Positions 7,555 to 15,218 of a stretch of 64,000 nucleotides of DNA are shown in pieces. A program made the position numbers and the translations under genes. Location of the stretch: the NCBI RefSeq assembly GCF_014190805.1, contig NZ_JACHVQ010000007.1:21488-85487 (forward strand), given 5' to 3'. The stretch is from Flexivirga oryzae. Its GTDB lineage: Bacteria; Actinomycetota; Actinomycetes; Actinomycetales; Dermatophilaceae. The notes under the pieces were generated by a model, which saw nothing but the letters and a program-made list of their open reading frames with translations, was not told the origin of the DNA and searched no databases. Each line of letters starts with the position of its first letter. The first letter of the stretch is position 1.

Positions 7555-8445
7555 GTGAACGACAACGAATTTCTGGCTCGCGATTTCGACGCCGAGCGGA
7601 CTCGGCTGCGGGCAGTGGCCTACCGGATCCTCGGAACGTATGGCGATGCCGATGACGCGGTCCAGGAGACGTGGCTGCGACTGGACCGCACCGACCGGTC
7701 GTCGATCGACAACCTGCGGGCCTGGCTGACCACGGTGGTCTCGCGAGTGTGTCTGGACATGCTGCGATCGCGCAGCGCACGACGCGAGGACGAGTTGACC
7801 GAGGACGATCAGGCCCTCACCGGGCCGAGCGACGGGCCGGAGGCACTTGCGGTCCAGGATGATTCGGTCAACGACGCCGTGCTCGTGGTGCTGGACAGGT
7901 TGGGCCCGGCGGAGCGCCTGGCGTTCGTACTGCACGATCTGTTCAGCGTGCCGTTCGAGCAGATCGCTGCGGTGCTCGAACGCTCCCCCGACGCGACACG
8001 GCAGTTGGCCTCCCGGGCGCGCCGGCGGGTGCGCGATGCCGACGTCCCGAAGGCGCGTGCGCGACAGCGCGAGGCCGTTGCGGCCTTCCTGCGCGCATCC
8101 CGCGAGGGTGACCTCGCCACGTTGTTGACGGTGCTCGATCCGCAGATCGAGTTGCGCGCCGACCGGGTCGCGGTCGCGGCAGCAGCGGTGGCTCCCGGCG
8201 GGGCACCGGAGATCGACCACCGGCTGCGTGGCGCACAGGCCGTCGCGGCCGCGTTCCAAGGCCGGGCGCAGGGTGCCGAGCTGGCACTCATCGACGGGGT
8301 CGTCGGGGCCGTCTACGCGCCGGGCGGGACGGTCGTGTCTGCCATCGCGGCCCGGGTCCGCGACGGGCGCGTCGTCGGCCTCGACGTGTGCGCTGATCGG
8401 GAGACCATCGCCCTGATGCGGATCGAGGTGCTCGGCAAACCCTGA
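7555..8445 (+). CDS. ECF RNA polymerase sigma factor with C-terminal SnoaL-like domain (SigJ-like)
   Basis: Extracytoplasmic-function sigma factor, 296 aa. Region 2 is intact (YRILGTYGDADDAVQETWLR, then the helix NLRAWLTTVVSRVCLDMLRS), followed by region 4 (PAERLAFVLHDLFSVPFEQI, then the HTH up to RQLASRARRRVR). The remaining 120 residues form a SnoaL/NTF2-like domain, typical of ECF41 and SigJ-type sigmas, that replaces an anti-sigma factor. It lacks the DGGGK and NPDKL motifs of classical ECF41 (both are seen at 24751-25487), so it may belong to the sister SigJ-like group. The GTG at 7555 is preceded by GGAGAA. Its likely target is the divergent CMD gene. Confidence 0.92.
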   Translation: MNDNEFLARDFDAERTRLRAVAYRILGTYGDADDAVQETWLRLDRTDRSSIDNLRAWLTTVVSRVCLDMLRSRSARREDELTEDDQALTGPSDGPEALAVQDDSVNDAVLVVLDRLGPAERLAFVLHDLFSVPFEQIAAVLERSPDATRQLASRARRRVRDADVPKARARQREAVAAFLRASREGDLATLLTVLDPQIELRADRVAVAAAAVAPGGAPEIDHRLRGAQAVAAAFQGRAQGAELALIDGVVGAVYAPGGTVVSAIAARVRDGRVVGLDVCADRETIALMRIEVLGKP

Positions 8446-8496
8446 GTCCCGATGCCATGCCCCCGCGAGGCCCAGTGGCCCTGCGAGGGTTGTCCC

Positions 8497-9135
8497 ATGA
8501 CCTCTCACTGGCCGTTCGACGAGCTTGCCATCCGCAGCCGGGATCTCGCGTTGCGCCCGGTGCGCGACCAGGACGTCCCCTCGCTCCTCGCGGTGTTCCC
8601 GGACGACTTCGACCTCGACCCGGGTTTTCCGCCGCTGCCCGGCCTGCCGCCGGCCACGGATCGCGAACGCCGGCTCGTCCAGAGCATCTGGCGCCACCGC
8701 GGCTGCTGGTCGGTCGACGACTGGGCGCTCGACTTCGGTGTATGGCGGGACGGTGCACCGATCGGCATACAGACCCTCGAAGGGACGAGGTTCCGGACGG
8801 ACCGAACGGTCGACACCGCATCCTGGATCGCGAAAGCCTTCCGCGGCAGCGGTTTCGGCAGGCAGGCGCGGGCATCCGTGCTCACCTTTGCGTTCGAGTG
8901 CCTCGACGCGCAGCGGGCCGTCACCTCGGCAGTGACGACCAACCAGGCGTCTTTGGGAGTGAGCAGGCGTCTCGGCTATCGGGATGCGGGCATGCGGCCG
9001 CACGACACGGGTGCCGGCATCGTGGAGCTGCAGCATCTGGTCCTGACTCGCGACGAGTGGCGTCACAGTGATGCCCGGATCCCGTCCGAGATCAACGGGT
9101 TCGACACCTGCCGGCCCTTTTTCGGGCCGACCTGA
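8497..9135 (+). CDS. GNAT-family N-acetyltransferase (full-length paralogue)
   Basis: Putative acetyl-CoA-dependent acetyltransferase, 212 aa. The first 70 residues (PVRDQDVPSLLAVFPDDFDL and the WRHRG motif) precede the GNAT core: beta strands around DDWALDFGVWRDGAPIGIQT, the acetyl-CoA loop FRGSGFGRQARAS, and a C-terminal SLGVSRRLGYRDAG, the usual N-x-x-S-x-x-x-x-x-x-LGY pattern. The ATG at 8497 follows GAGGGTTGTCCC. A close paralogue lacking the central 48 residues lies at 12051-12545. The substrate is not predictable. It starts 51 bp after the sigma gene on the same strand, so co-transcription is possible. Confidence 0.88.
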   Translation: MTSHWPFDELAIRSRDLALRPVRDQDVPSLLAVFPDDFDLDPGFPPLPGLPPATDRERRLVQSIWRHRGCWSVDDWALDFGVWRDGAPIGIQTLEGTRFRTDRTVDTASWIAKAFRGSGFGRQARASVLTFAFECLDAQRAVTSAVTTNQASLGVSRRLGYRDAGMRPHDTGAGIVELQHLVLTRDEWRHSDARIPSEINGFDTCRPFFGPT

Positions 9136-9164
9136 CCTGCCGCCGTGACAGGCTGCCACACCTG

Positions 9165-9390
9165 GACTCAGCACCGAAGGATGCGCTCAAGACCTATCTG
9201 CAGGGGTGCACGCGATGCGCTCGTGTGGAAGCTGGACGGTCTGTCCGAGCGAGGCATGCGATTTGCCCCGTACACCGACCGGCACGAATCTGCTCGGCCT
9301 AGTCAAGCGTGCGCGCAACACGGAGTTGCTCTACTTCGGGCCGCCGTCCGGGCGCGAGTGGCCGACTCCGGACGACTCGTCGCAACGGAC
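9165..9390 (+). pseudogene. remnant of a DUF664/DinB-like four-helix protein (frameshifted, truncated)
   Basis: Three frames have to be joined to read the family's N-terminal pattern: DALKTYLQ (from 9180), then ARDALVWKLDGLSERGMRF (from 9208, another frame), then PRTPTGTNLLGLVKR and YFGPPSGREWPTPDD (from 9266, the third frame). Together they match the usual DUF664 opening, in which a helix of the ARDALLWKLDGL type is followed by TPTGTNLLGLVKH. Two frameshifts and the loss of everything beyond about residue 70 show that the gene is dead. It lies just behind the acetyltransferase gene. Confidence 0.6.
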
Positions 9391-9406
9391 CAGGGAACAG
9401 CCAGGT

Positions 9407-9889
9407 TCATCCTTGACCCTGATCGAAAATGCGCCATGGCTGCGAACTGTCGTGTCGTACGAGTTCGAAGGACCACGGCTGGTCGGGCATGCTCGCGTGG
9501 ACGCCCTGGAAATTGTTCAAGGTGGCGGTTTTGTCCACTTCGACGGTCTGTTCCCAGGCCGTCAGGTCGGAGTTGTACTGATCCTTGGCTGCCCTGCGGC
9601 CGGGTACCACCGGGTCAACCCGGTTGATCGTGAGGCCCTGCATGTTCGGGGCGTGCAGGCTCGCCCACCCCGCTCCGAATCCGCCGTCACTGTCGAGTTC
9701 CATGTGCGCGCACGTATCGAAGTCACGATCATTCATCGCCCGCACGTACGTCTGCACGACAACCGCTGGTGACGCGCGGGCTGTCGGAAAGGGGACGTGC
9801 GCACGGGGCTTTCCCCACAACCAGAGACCGCCGACCGGCACGACGAGTACGAGCACAATCGCCGACACGACCCCCTGGTACCACCGCAT
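9407..9889 (-). CDS. membrane-anchored protein of unknown function
   Basis: Family not recognised. The 160-aa product starts with one hydrophobic helix (WYQGVVSAIVLVLVVPVGGL), then a positively charged stretch and an extracytoplasmic domain of about 120 residues containing VVVQTYVRAMNDRDFDTCAH, reminiscent of lipoproteins with an NTF2-like fold. The ATG at 9889 was chosen because the membrane helix follows it directly; the frame is open further upstream, but that part is threonine-rich and antisense to another candidate. No convincing ribosome site is visible. It faces the remnant at 9165-9390, in the decayed part of the window. Confidence 0.6.
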   Translation of the reverse strand: MRWYQGVVSAIVLVLVVPVGGLWLWGKPRAHVPFPTARASPAVVVQTYVRAMNDRDFDTCAHMELDSDGGFGAGWASLHAPNMQGLTINRVDPVVPGRRAAKDQYNSDLTAWEQTVEVDKTATLNNFQGVHASMPDQPWSFELVRHDSSQPWRIFDQGQG

Positions 9890-9898
9890 GGGCCAAGT

Positions 9899-10130
9899 AT
9901 GCCCGGACCTTCGTTCTACCGGAACGAATCGAGCGAGCCTTACGCGAGGCGGGGAGGTCGCGGACTCGTCACCGCCGACCTGGGCGATCGCGCCGCAAGC
10001 GGCCACCGAACTCGGCTGGACCGAGGTGCGCGGCACCACTGCCAAGGTCGCACGAGGGTCTGCGATCATCGGCGCACTGATCGCGGTCGTCGTCGTGGTG
10101 CTGGTCGTGGCGCTCGTCGTCCTGCTGTGA
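9899..10130 (+). pseudogene. possible small C-tail-anchored membrane protein with a frameshift
   Basis: A start at 9899 reads MPGPSFYRNESSEP followed by GRGLVTADLG; after about 33 codons the sense continues in another frame as TELGWTEVRGTTAKVARG and then a strongly hydrophobic helix that ends at a TGA at 10130. Joined, this would be a 76-residue protein with a soluble head and one C-terminal transmembrane helix. One base change in length near 9980-10010 is needed. Its start lies 10 bp from the divergent start at 9889, which is tight. Treat as tentative. Confidence 0.35.
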
Positions 10131-10171
10131 CCCGAGCACGGCACGACCTCCCGGCAGCCGCCTTTCACCGG

Positions 10172-11896
10172 TCAGTCCGCTGGGCGAGTGACGTAACGGT
10201 GACCGGACGGGCTGGTCCACGTGCAGATACCGTCAGGGGTCATCGAAACAGACCAGCCGCCTTCGTGTTTCGCCCTGTGATGATGACGACATAGGGATTG
10301 CAGGTTGCTCGCAGCGGTCGGGCCATCGGGCCATCGGATGACGTGGTCGACGTCGTCGAGCCGGGCCGGCCGGGTGCAGCCCGGGAATCGACAATGCTCG
10401 TCCCGCGTGACCACGAACCGTCGCAGACGTGCACCCGGGCGATAGGTCACATCCGATGTCTCCACGGTTGCCCCGGTCTTCGCATCCACCAGTGCACGCG
10501 TGAGTCTCACACCGAGTGTTCGGCACAGTTGAGAAAGCGCACCGGCGGGTATGACGCCGAACCCTTCGACGACCGCGTCGCCGATCCGGTAGTCGGTCGG
10601 CGGTGATCCGGCCTCAGCGGCTCGTGCCCTCGCCCGGCGGCGACGGGTCGCCGTCGCGACCGGCCCGTGATCCCACCGCTGCCGGCGATCACCACTGCCA
10701 GGAGTCAGGTCGACCCGGACACGCGGCGCGAGCGGCGTGTCCACCGTGGTGAGAATGTCGAAGCTCTCAGCCACGCTGAGCCGCAGCCACTCCTCGAGCC
10801 GTGGCTCGACGAAGGATCGGGACAACCATTCCGACTCGCTACCGGGCTCGCACGACAACCCTCCCGTCATACCGATCATTGCTGCCAGGCCCGCGACAGC
10901 GCTGTGACCGTCGAAGACCCGGGGCGCGAAGAAACCGGGCGCATCGGCACGGTCTGCGGTCGTGCCGCTCTGCTCCGGCAGGATGGGGAGTTGCACGACG
11001 CACGTGGTGCTGACGGACACGTTGCCGAGCATGAGGTCGACGAACGCGTCCACGCGGCACTCATCGAGGCACTTGTCGGTGGTCGTGTCCTCGTGCAGGT
11101 GCCGCGCCAACTCGTCGATGCCTGCCATGATGCGCACCGCGTCCTCGGTCGGGAGGACGGCATGGAACGCGCTGAGTCCCGGCTCGTGGTGTGGCGAGAC
11201 CCGCACTCCTTTCGCCGCCACACGACTCTTGCGCGCTGACTCCTGGGCGTCCGCCGGCGCCAGGTCGGCGAGCAGTCGTCGGGTGCGGCGGACGAGTTTG
11301 GTGGACGTCAACGGGATCGGCTCAGCCGACTCATCATCGGCCTCGCCTGGCGCCTCCCCCGTCGCTTGCGCGTCGTCGATCACGGAGAGCAACTCGTCCT
11401 CGACATCGTGCGCGACCTTCGGGCTCACTCCGCACAAGGCGTCCGAGATGATGGTCAGTTTGCGGGGGTCGAGCGATCCCTTCTCCGCGAGCGCGAACAA
11501 GGCCGGCGTGTGCTTCATCCCATCGATCGCATCCGTCAGTCGGTTGGTCGTCTGCCGGTCCGACCAACCCAGTCGAGCGCCGAGCTCCTGCGGCAACCAT
11601 TCGTCGGCATACTTCCCGATGGAACGCCGAACCTCTCGCGGACGCCCGCCAGGCTCCACGATCTCCTCGATCGCGGCGACTTGTGCCAGCCGAACGGACT
11701 GTGCCGCCCAGGTGGAATTTTGCACTTGCTGACACGCCACGACCTGGTCGATCAACTCCTCGCGAGACGAACCCACGGTCCCGGCCCTCGCCTTGTCCGC
11801 AGCCTCACGGACGAGTGCATGAGCAGTCGCAATCAGCGCGTCGACCGATGCGCCGGCGATGTCATCACCGGCGACCAGGAGCTGCTGTTTCGACAT
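10172..11896 (-). CDS. DUF222 and HNH endonuclease domain protein (13E12-repeat type)
   Basis: Actinobacterial protein of 574 aa with an N-terminal DUF222 helical region (about residues 30-330; WLPQELGARLGWSDRQTTNR and LDPRKLTIISDALCG are typical) and a C-terminal HNH nuclease domain. The HNH motif is complete: HCRFPGCTRPARLDDVDHVI, then GPTAASNLQSLCRHHHRAKH. These genes are abundant and repeated in actinobacteria; the cellular role is not established, and mobile-intron or DNA-end-processing ideas are speculation. The ATG at 11896 follows a good leaderless-type promoter (11903-11931). It lies in the decayed segment between the two acetyltransferase paralogues. Confidence 0.9.
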   Translation of the reverse strand: MSKQQLLVAGDDIAGASVDALIATAHALVREAADKARAGTVGSSREELIDQVVACQQVQNSTWAAQSVRLAQVAAIEEIVEPGGRPREVRRSIGKYADEWLPQELGARLGWSDRQTTNRLTDAIDGMKHTPALFALAEKGSLDPRKLTIISDALCGVSPKVAHDVEDELLSVIDDAQATGEAPGEADDESAEPIPLTSTKLVRRTRRLLADLAPADAQESARKSRVAAKGVRVSPHHEPGLSAFHAVLPTEDAVRIMAGIDELARHLHEDTTTDKCLDECRVDAFVDLMLGNVSVSTTCVVQLPILPEQSGTTADRADAPGFFAPRVFDGHSAVAGLAAMIGMTGGLSCEPGSESEWLSRSFVEPRLEEWLRLSVAESFDILTTVDTPLAPRVRVDLTPGSGDRRQRWDHGPVATATRRRRARARAAEAGSPPTDYRIGDAVVEGFGVIPAGALSQLCRTLGVRLTRALVDAKTGATVETSDVTYRPGARLRRFVVTRDEHCRFPGCTRPARLDDVDHVIRWPDGPTAASNLQSLCRHHHRAKHEGGWSVSMTPDGICTWTSPSGHRYVTRPAD

Positions 11897-11902
11897 GCCC
11901 TA

Positions 11903-11931
11903 ATCATATCTATGTTCGAGTTCAAAGGCAA
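11903..11931 (-). promoter_or_regulatory. sigma-70-type promoter for the HNH gene, probably leaderless
   Basis: Minus strand: TTGCCT at 11931-11926, a 17-nt spacer, TATGAT at 11908-11903, and then only six bases before the ATG at 11896. No Shine-Dalgarno sequence lies in between, so the transcript probably starts at or next to the start codon. The box lies in an AT-rich pocket (about 11900-12015) that stands out from its surroundings. Confidence 0.5.
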
Positions 11932-12050
11932 GGTTGAGATGACATTTTTTCCTTATCTATCAACGGTTTTCACGTTGCAAGCATCGGCACACCGAGTGCT
12001 GAAAGTATATACGTGAACGCCGACATCGGACGACCTGGAAGAGTGATCAC

Positions 12051-12545
12051 ATGACATCGACCTGGCCGTTCGACGGACTCTCCCTCACCGGGCCGGAACT
12101 GGTGCTCCGACCTGTCCGCGACGCGGACCTCCCGCGCCTCATCAAGGTGTTTCCCGACGACTTCGACCTCGACCCGAGCTTCCCTCCGCTGGATGGAGTG
12201 CCCCCGGCGCAGGACCGTGCGCGTCGCCTTGTCCAGAGCATCTGGCGCCATCGCGGCAGGGGCTTCGGCATACACGCCCGGGCTGTCGCGCTGTCCTTCG
12301 CCTTCGAATCGCTCGGCACCCGGCAGGCGATCACCTCTGCAGTCATGAGCAACCACGCGTCGCTCGGAGTGAGCCGTCATCTCGGCTACCGGGACACCGG
12401 AGTCCGATCGCACGACACCGGCGCCGGCATCATCGACCTGCAGCACCTCGCGTTGACCCACGACGACTGGGCGGGCAGCGACGCCCGCGCACACGTCGGG
12501 ATCCGCGGCTTCGAGGAGTACCGACCGTTCTTCGGCTTGCACTGA
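12051..12545 (+). CDS. GNAT-like acetyltransferase paralogue with a 48-residue internal deletion
   Basis: Product of 164 aa, colinear with the 212-aa protein at 8497-9135 except that the segment between WRHRG and RGFG is missing. Both joins carry CGCGGC in the longer copy (8698-8703 and 8842-8847, exactly 144 bp apart), and the shorter copy keeps one CGCGGC, so it probably arose by slippage or recombination between these short repeats. The lost part contains the central beta strands of the GNAT fold, so catalysis is doubtful, although the frame and the C-terminal half (SLGVSRHLGYRDTG) are preserved. Starts at ATG 12051 after GGAAGAG. Confidence 0.75.
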   Translation: MTSTWPFDGLSLTGPELVLRPVRDADLPRLIKVFPDDFDLDPSFPPLDGVPPAQDRARRLVQSIWRHRGRGFGIHARAVALSFAFESLGTRQAITSAVMSNHASLGVSRHLGYRDTGVRSHDTGAGIIDLQHLALTHDDWAGSDARAHVGIRGFEEYRPFFGLH

Positions 12546-12591
12546 CCTCCGATTTGACGATGCTCTCGGGAACAAAACCACCCCCTGCAGC

Positions 12592-12612
12592 CTTGAGTGG
12601 ATAAGACTCAAC
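12592..12612. promoter_or_regulatory. HAIR element (HspR operator) upstream of lon
   Basis: CTTGAGT (12592-12598), seven bases, ACTCAAC (12606-12612). The HspR-associated inverted repeat is CTTGAGT-N7-ACTCAAG; only the last base differs. It lies 75 bp upstream of the lon start. HspR control of lon is known from Streptomyces, so heat-shock repression of this lon is likely. Confidence 0.85.
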
Positions 12613-12687
12613 TTTCGCTGCGGCGCGAGTCGCCCGTCGGCCCAGGCCGGCGAGCCGCTCGGGTCGCCATACGACTCCAGGAGAGCG

Positions 12688-15078
12688 ATGACCCAAACAC
12701 ACGAGCTGCCGGTGCTCTTTCTGCACGACCAGGTGGCTTTGCCCGGCATGACGCTGCCCATCGAGCTCGACGACGAGGCCCGCGCGGCCGTCGACGCGGC
12801 CCGTGCTGCCGGCGGCGAACAGTTGCTGCTCGCGCCGCGCATCGACGACACCTACCCGACGGTCGGTGCGGTCGCCTCGATCGAGCAGGTGGGCCGGATG
12901 CCGGGCGGCGCACCTGCCGCAGTGCTGCGTGCCACCGACCGCGCCCGGATCGGCCGCGGTGTGGCCGGACCCGGCGCCGCCCTGTGGGTGGAAGCCGAGG
13001 TGATCGAGCCCGGCGCGCCGACCGAGCGCACCCGCGAACTCGCAACCGACTACAAACGACTCGTGGTCGCGACGCTCAAGCGCCGCAACGCCTGGCAGGT
13101 GATCGACCACGTCGAGTCCACCACCGATCCGCACGCGCTGGCCGACCTGGCCGGGTGGGCGTCATACCTCTCCCCTCAGCAGCGGGTGCAGTTGCTGGAG
13201 GAGACCGACATCGACAAGCGGCTGGAGGTCCTGATCACGTGGACCGGCGATCACCTTGCCGAACAAGAGGTTTCGGACAAGATCGCGACCGACGTCCGCG
13301 AAGGCATGGACAAGAGCCAGCGGGAGTTCCTGCTGCGGCAGCAGCTGGAGGCGATCCGGAAGGAGCTCGGCGAGAACGAGCCCGAGGGCGCCGACGACTA
13401 CCGTTCGCGCGTCGAGGCCGCCGACCTGCCGGACGAGGTCCGGGAGGCCGCGCTGCGCGAGGTCGGCAAGCTGGAGCGTTCCAGCGAGCAGAGCCCGGAG
13501 GGTGGCTGGATCCGCACCTGGCTCGACACCGTCCTCGAACTGCCTTGGAACCACAAGACATCCGACCGCACCGACATCACCGCAGCCCGTGAGGTGTTGG
13601 ACGCCGACCACCACGGCCTGGACGATGTGAAGGATCGCATCGTCGAATACCTCGCCGTGCGCGGCCGCCGTGCCGAGCGTGGTCTGGAGGTCGTCGGCGG
13701 CCGTGGCTCGGGCGCGGTCCTCGCGCTCGTCGGCCCGCCCGGTGTCGGCAAGACCTCACTCGGTGAGAGCGTTGCCCGTGCGCTGGACCGGTCGTTCGTG
13801 CGCGTTGCCCTCGGTGGTGTGCGTGACGAGGCCGAGATCCGTGGTCACCGGCGGACGTATGTCGGGGCGCTTCCCGGCCGCATCGTGCGTGCCATCAAGG
13901 AGGCCGGCTCGATGAACCCGGTCGTCCTGCTCGACGAGATCGACAAGGTCGGCTCCGACTTCCGCGGCGACCCGGCTGCCGCGTTGCTCGAGGTGCTGGA
14001 CCCGGCGCAGAACCACACGTTCCGCGACCACTACCTCGAGCTCGACCTCGACCTGTCCGACGTGGTCTTCATCGCCACGGCGAACACCCTCGAGACCATC
14101 CCCAGTGCACTGCTGGACCGGATGGAGCTGGTCGCCCTCGATGGCTACACCGAGGACGACAAGGTCGCCATCGCCTCGACGCACCTGCTGCCCCGGCAGC
14201 TGGAGCGTGCTGCGCTGACGAGCGACGAGGTCACCATCGATGACGCCGCATTGCGTGAAATGGCAGGCGATTACACCCGAGAGGCCGGTGTGCGGCAGAT
14301 GGAGCGGATGATCGGCAAGATCCTGCGCAAGGTGGCCACCAACCTCGCAACGGACAAGGCCGAGGCGCCGGTCCTGGTGTCGGTCGATGACCTCAAGGAC
14401 TACCTGGGTCGGCCGCGCTTCACTCCCGAATCGGCAGAGCGGACAGCGGTGCCCGGTGTCGCCACCGGACTCGCGGTGACCGGCATGGGCGGTGACGTCC
14501 TCTTCATCGAGGCGGCCAAGCCCAGCACGGCGAAGCTGCAGACCGCCTCAGCCGAAGGTGATTCCGGGCCGCGCCTCACCCTCACCGGTCAACTCGGTGA
14601 CGTGATGAAGGAGTCGGCACAGATCGCACTGTCCTACCTGCGGTCGCACGGCTCCGAGCACGACGTCGACGTGTCGGCGTTGTCCGGTCCGATCCACCTG
14701 CACGTCCCAGCGGGCGCGACACCGAAGGACGGCCCGTCCGCCGGTGTCACCATGGTGACCGCGTTCGCATCGTTGGCGACCGGCCGCCCGGTCCGCAGCG
14801 ACGTCGGTATGACGGGTGAGGTGACGCTGAACGGACGGGTCCTGCCGATCGGTGGCGTGAAGCAGAAACTGCTCGCCGCCCAGCGTGCCGGCCTGACGAC
14901 GGTGTTCATCCCGCAGCGCAACGAGCCGGACCTGGACGACGTACCGGACGAGGTGAAGAACGCGCTCGACATACACCCGGTGAGTGACGTGGCGCAGATC
15001 CTTGAGCTGGCGTTCGAGCAGGCGGCCCACAGCGCACCCGGAGCGCAGGACGCACCCGGAGCGCACGGGGCCGCCTGA
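12688..15078 (+). CDS. lon: ATP-dependent protease La (Lon)
   Basis: Cytoplasmic AAA+ serine protease that removes misfolded and regulatory proteins, 796 aa. Order of domains: an N-terminal substrate domain (about 1-190), a coiled linker with EFLLRQQLEAIRKELGE, an ATPase with Walker A GPPGVGKT near residue 350 and Walker B VVLLDEIDK, and the protease domain with catalytic Ser684 in KDGPSAG and Lys727 in GGVKQKLLAAQRAG. The ATG at 12688 follows GGAGAGCG. A HAIR operator stands 75 bp upstream, which suggests HspR-controlled heat induction. The tail after residue 780 is a short Ala-Pro-Gly repeat (APGAQDAPGAHG) encoded by a direct DNA repeat. Downstream lies a composite repeat. Confidence 0.97.
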   Translation: MTQTHELPVLFLHDQVALPGMTLPIELDDEARAAVDAARAAGGEQLLLAPRIDDTYPTVGAVASIEQVGRMPGGAPAAVLRATDRARIGRGVAGPGAALWVEAEVIEPGAPTERTRELATDYKRLVVATLKRRNAWQVIDHVESTTDPHALADLAGWASYLSPQQRVQLLEETDIDKRLEVLITWTGDHLAEQEVSDKIATDVREGMDKSQREFLLRQQLEAIRKELGENEPEGADDYRSRVEAADLPDEVREAALREVGKLERSSEQSPEGGWIRTWLDTVLELPWNHKTSDRTDITAAREVLDADHHGLDDVKDRIVEYLAVRGRRAERGLEVVGGRGSGAVLALVGPPGVGKTSLGESVARALDRSFVRVALGGVRDEAEIRGHRRTYVGALPGRIVRAIKEAGSMNPVVLLDEIDKVGSDFRGDPAAALLEVLDPAQNHTFRDHYLELDLDLSDVVFIATANTLETIPSALLDRMELVALDGYTEDDKVAIASTHLLPRQLERAALTSDEVTIDDAALREMAGDYTREAGVRQMERMIGKILRKVATNLATDKAEAPVLVSVDDLKDYLGRPRFTPESAERTAVPGVATGLAVTGMGGDVLFIEAAKPSTAKLQTASAEGDSGPRLTLTGQLGDVMKESAQIALSYLRSHGSEHDVDVSALSGPIHLHVPAGATPKDGPSAGVTMVTAFASLATGRPVRSDVGMTGEVTLNGRVLPIGGVKQKLLAAQRAGLTTVFIPQRNEPDLDDVPDEVKNALDIHPVSDVAQILELAFEQAAHSAPGAQDAPGAHGAA

Positions 15079-15101
15079 CACCCGACCCACGCACCCCTCT
15101 T

Positions 15102-15205
15102 GCCGAGAGGACACAAAACGCCTCGACAGGACACGAAAAACGGGGCCCACGAGCCGTTATGTCGCGGTTTTCTGGGCCTCTCGGGGTGTTTCTGGGCCTC
15201 TCGGC
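15102..15205. repeat. composite intergenic repeat, copy A (two direct plus two inverted units)
   Basis: Direct units start with GCCGAGAGGACACAAAA (15102) and CTCGACAGGACACGAAAAA (15122), 20 bp apart; inverted units TTTTCTGGGCCTCTCGG (15168) and TTTCTGGGCCTCTCGGC (15189) follow, about 20 bp apart. The outer arms pair (GCCGAGAGG with CCTCTCGGC). Same architecture as copies B (31548) and C (53272). It lies 24 bp after the lon stop, next to the IS. Shared unit: CCGA-G/C-AGG-C-C/T-CA-G/C-AAA. Confidence 0.7.
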
Positions 15206-15218
15206 GCAGGGGCGCTAG

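Noticed and set aside
9407..10168. Longer form of the membrane-anchored protein, starting near 10168
   Set aside because: The extra N-terminal 93 residues are Thr/Ser-rich and antisense to the hydrophobic helix of another candidate; the membrane segment directly follows the ATG at 9889.
12608..13614. Minus-strand frames opposite the lon start
   Set aside because: No motifs and no ribosome sites, and they lie fully inside the lon gene and its HAIR-controlled promoter.
15019..15075. Short direct repeat at the end of lon as a possible recombination or attachment site
   Set aside because: It encodes a plain Ala-Pro-Gly tail in frame and has no partner copy elsewhere in the window.
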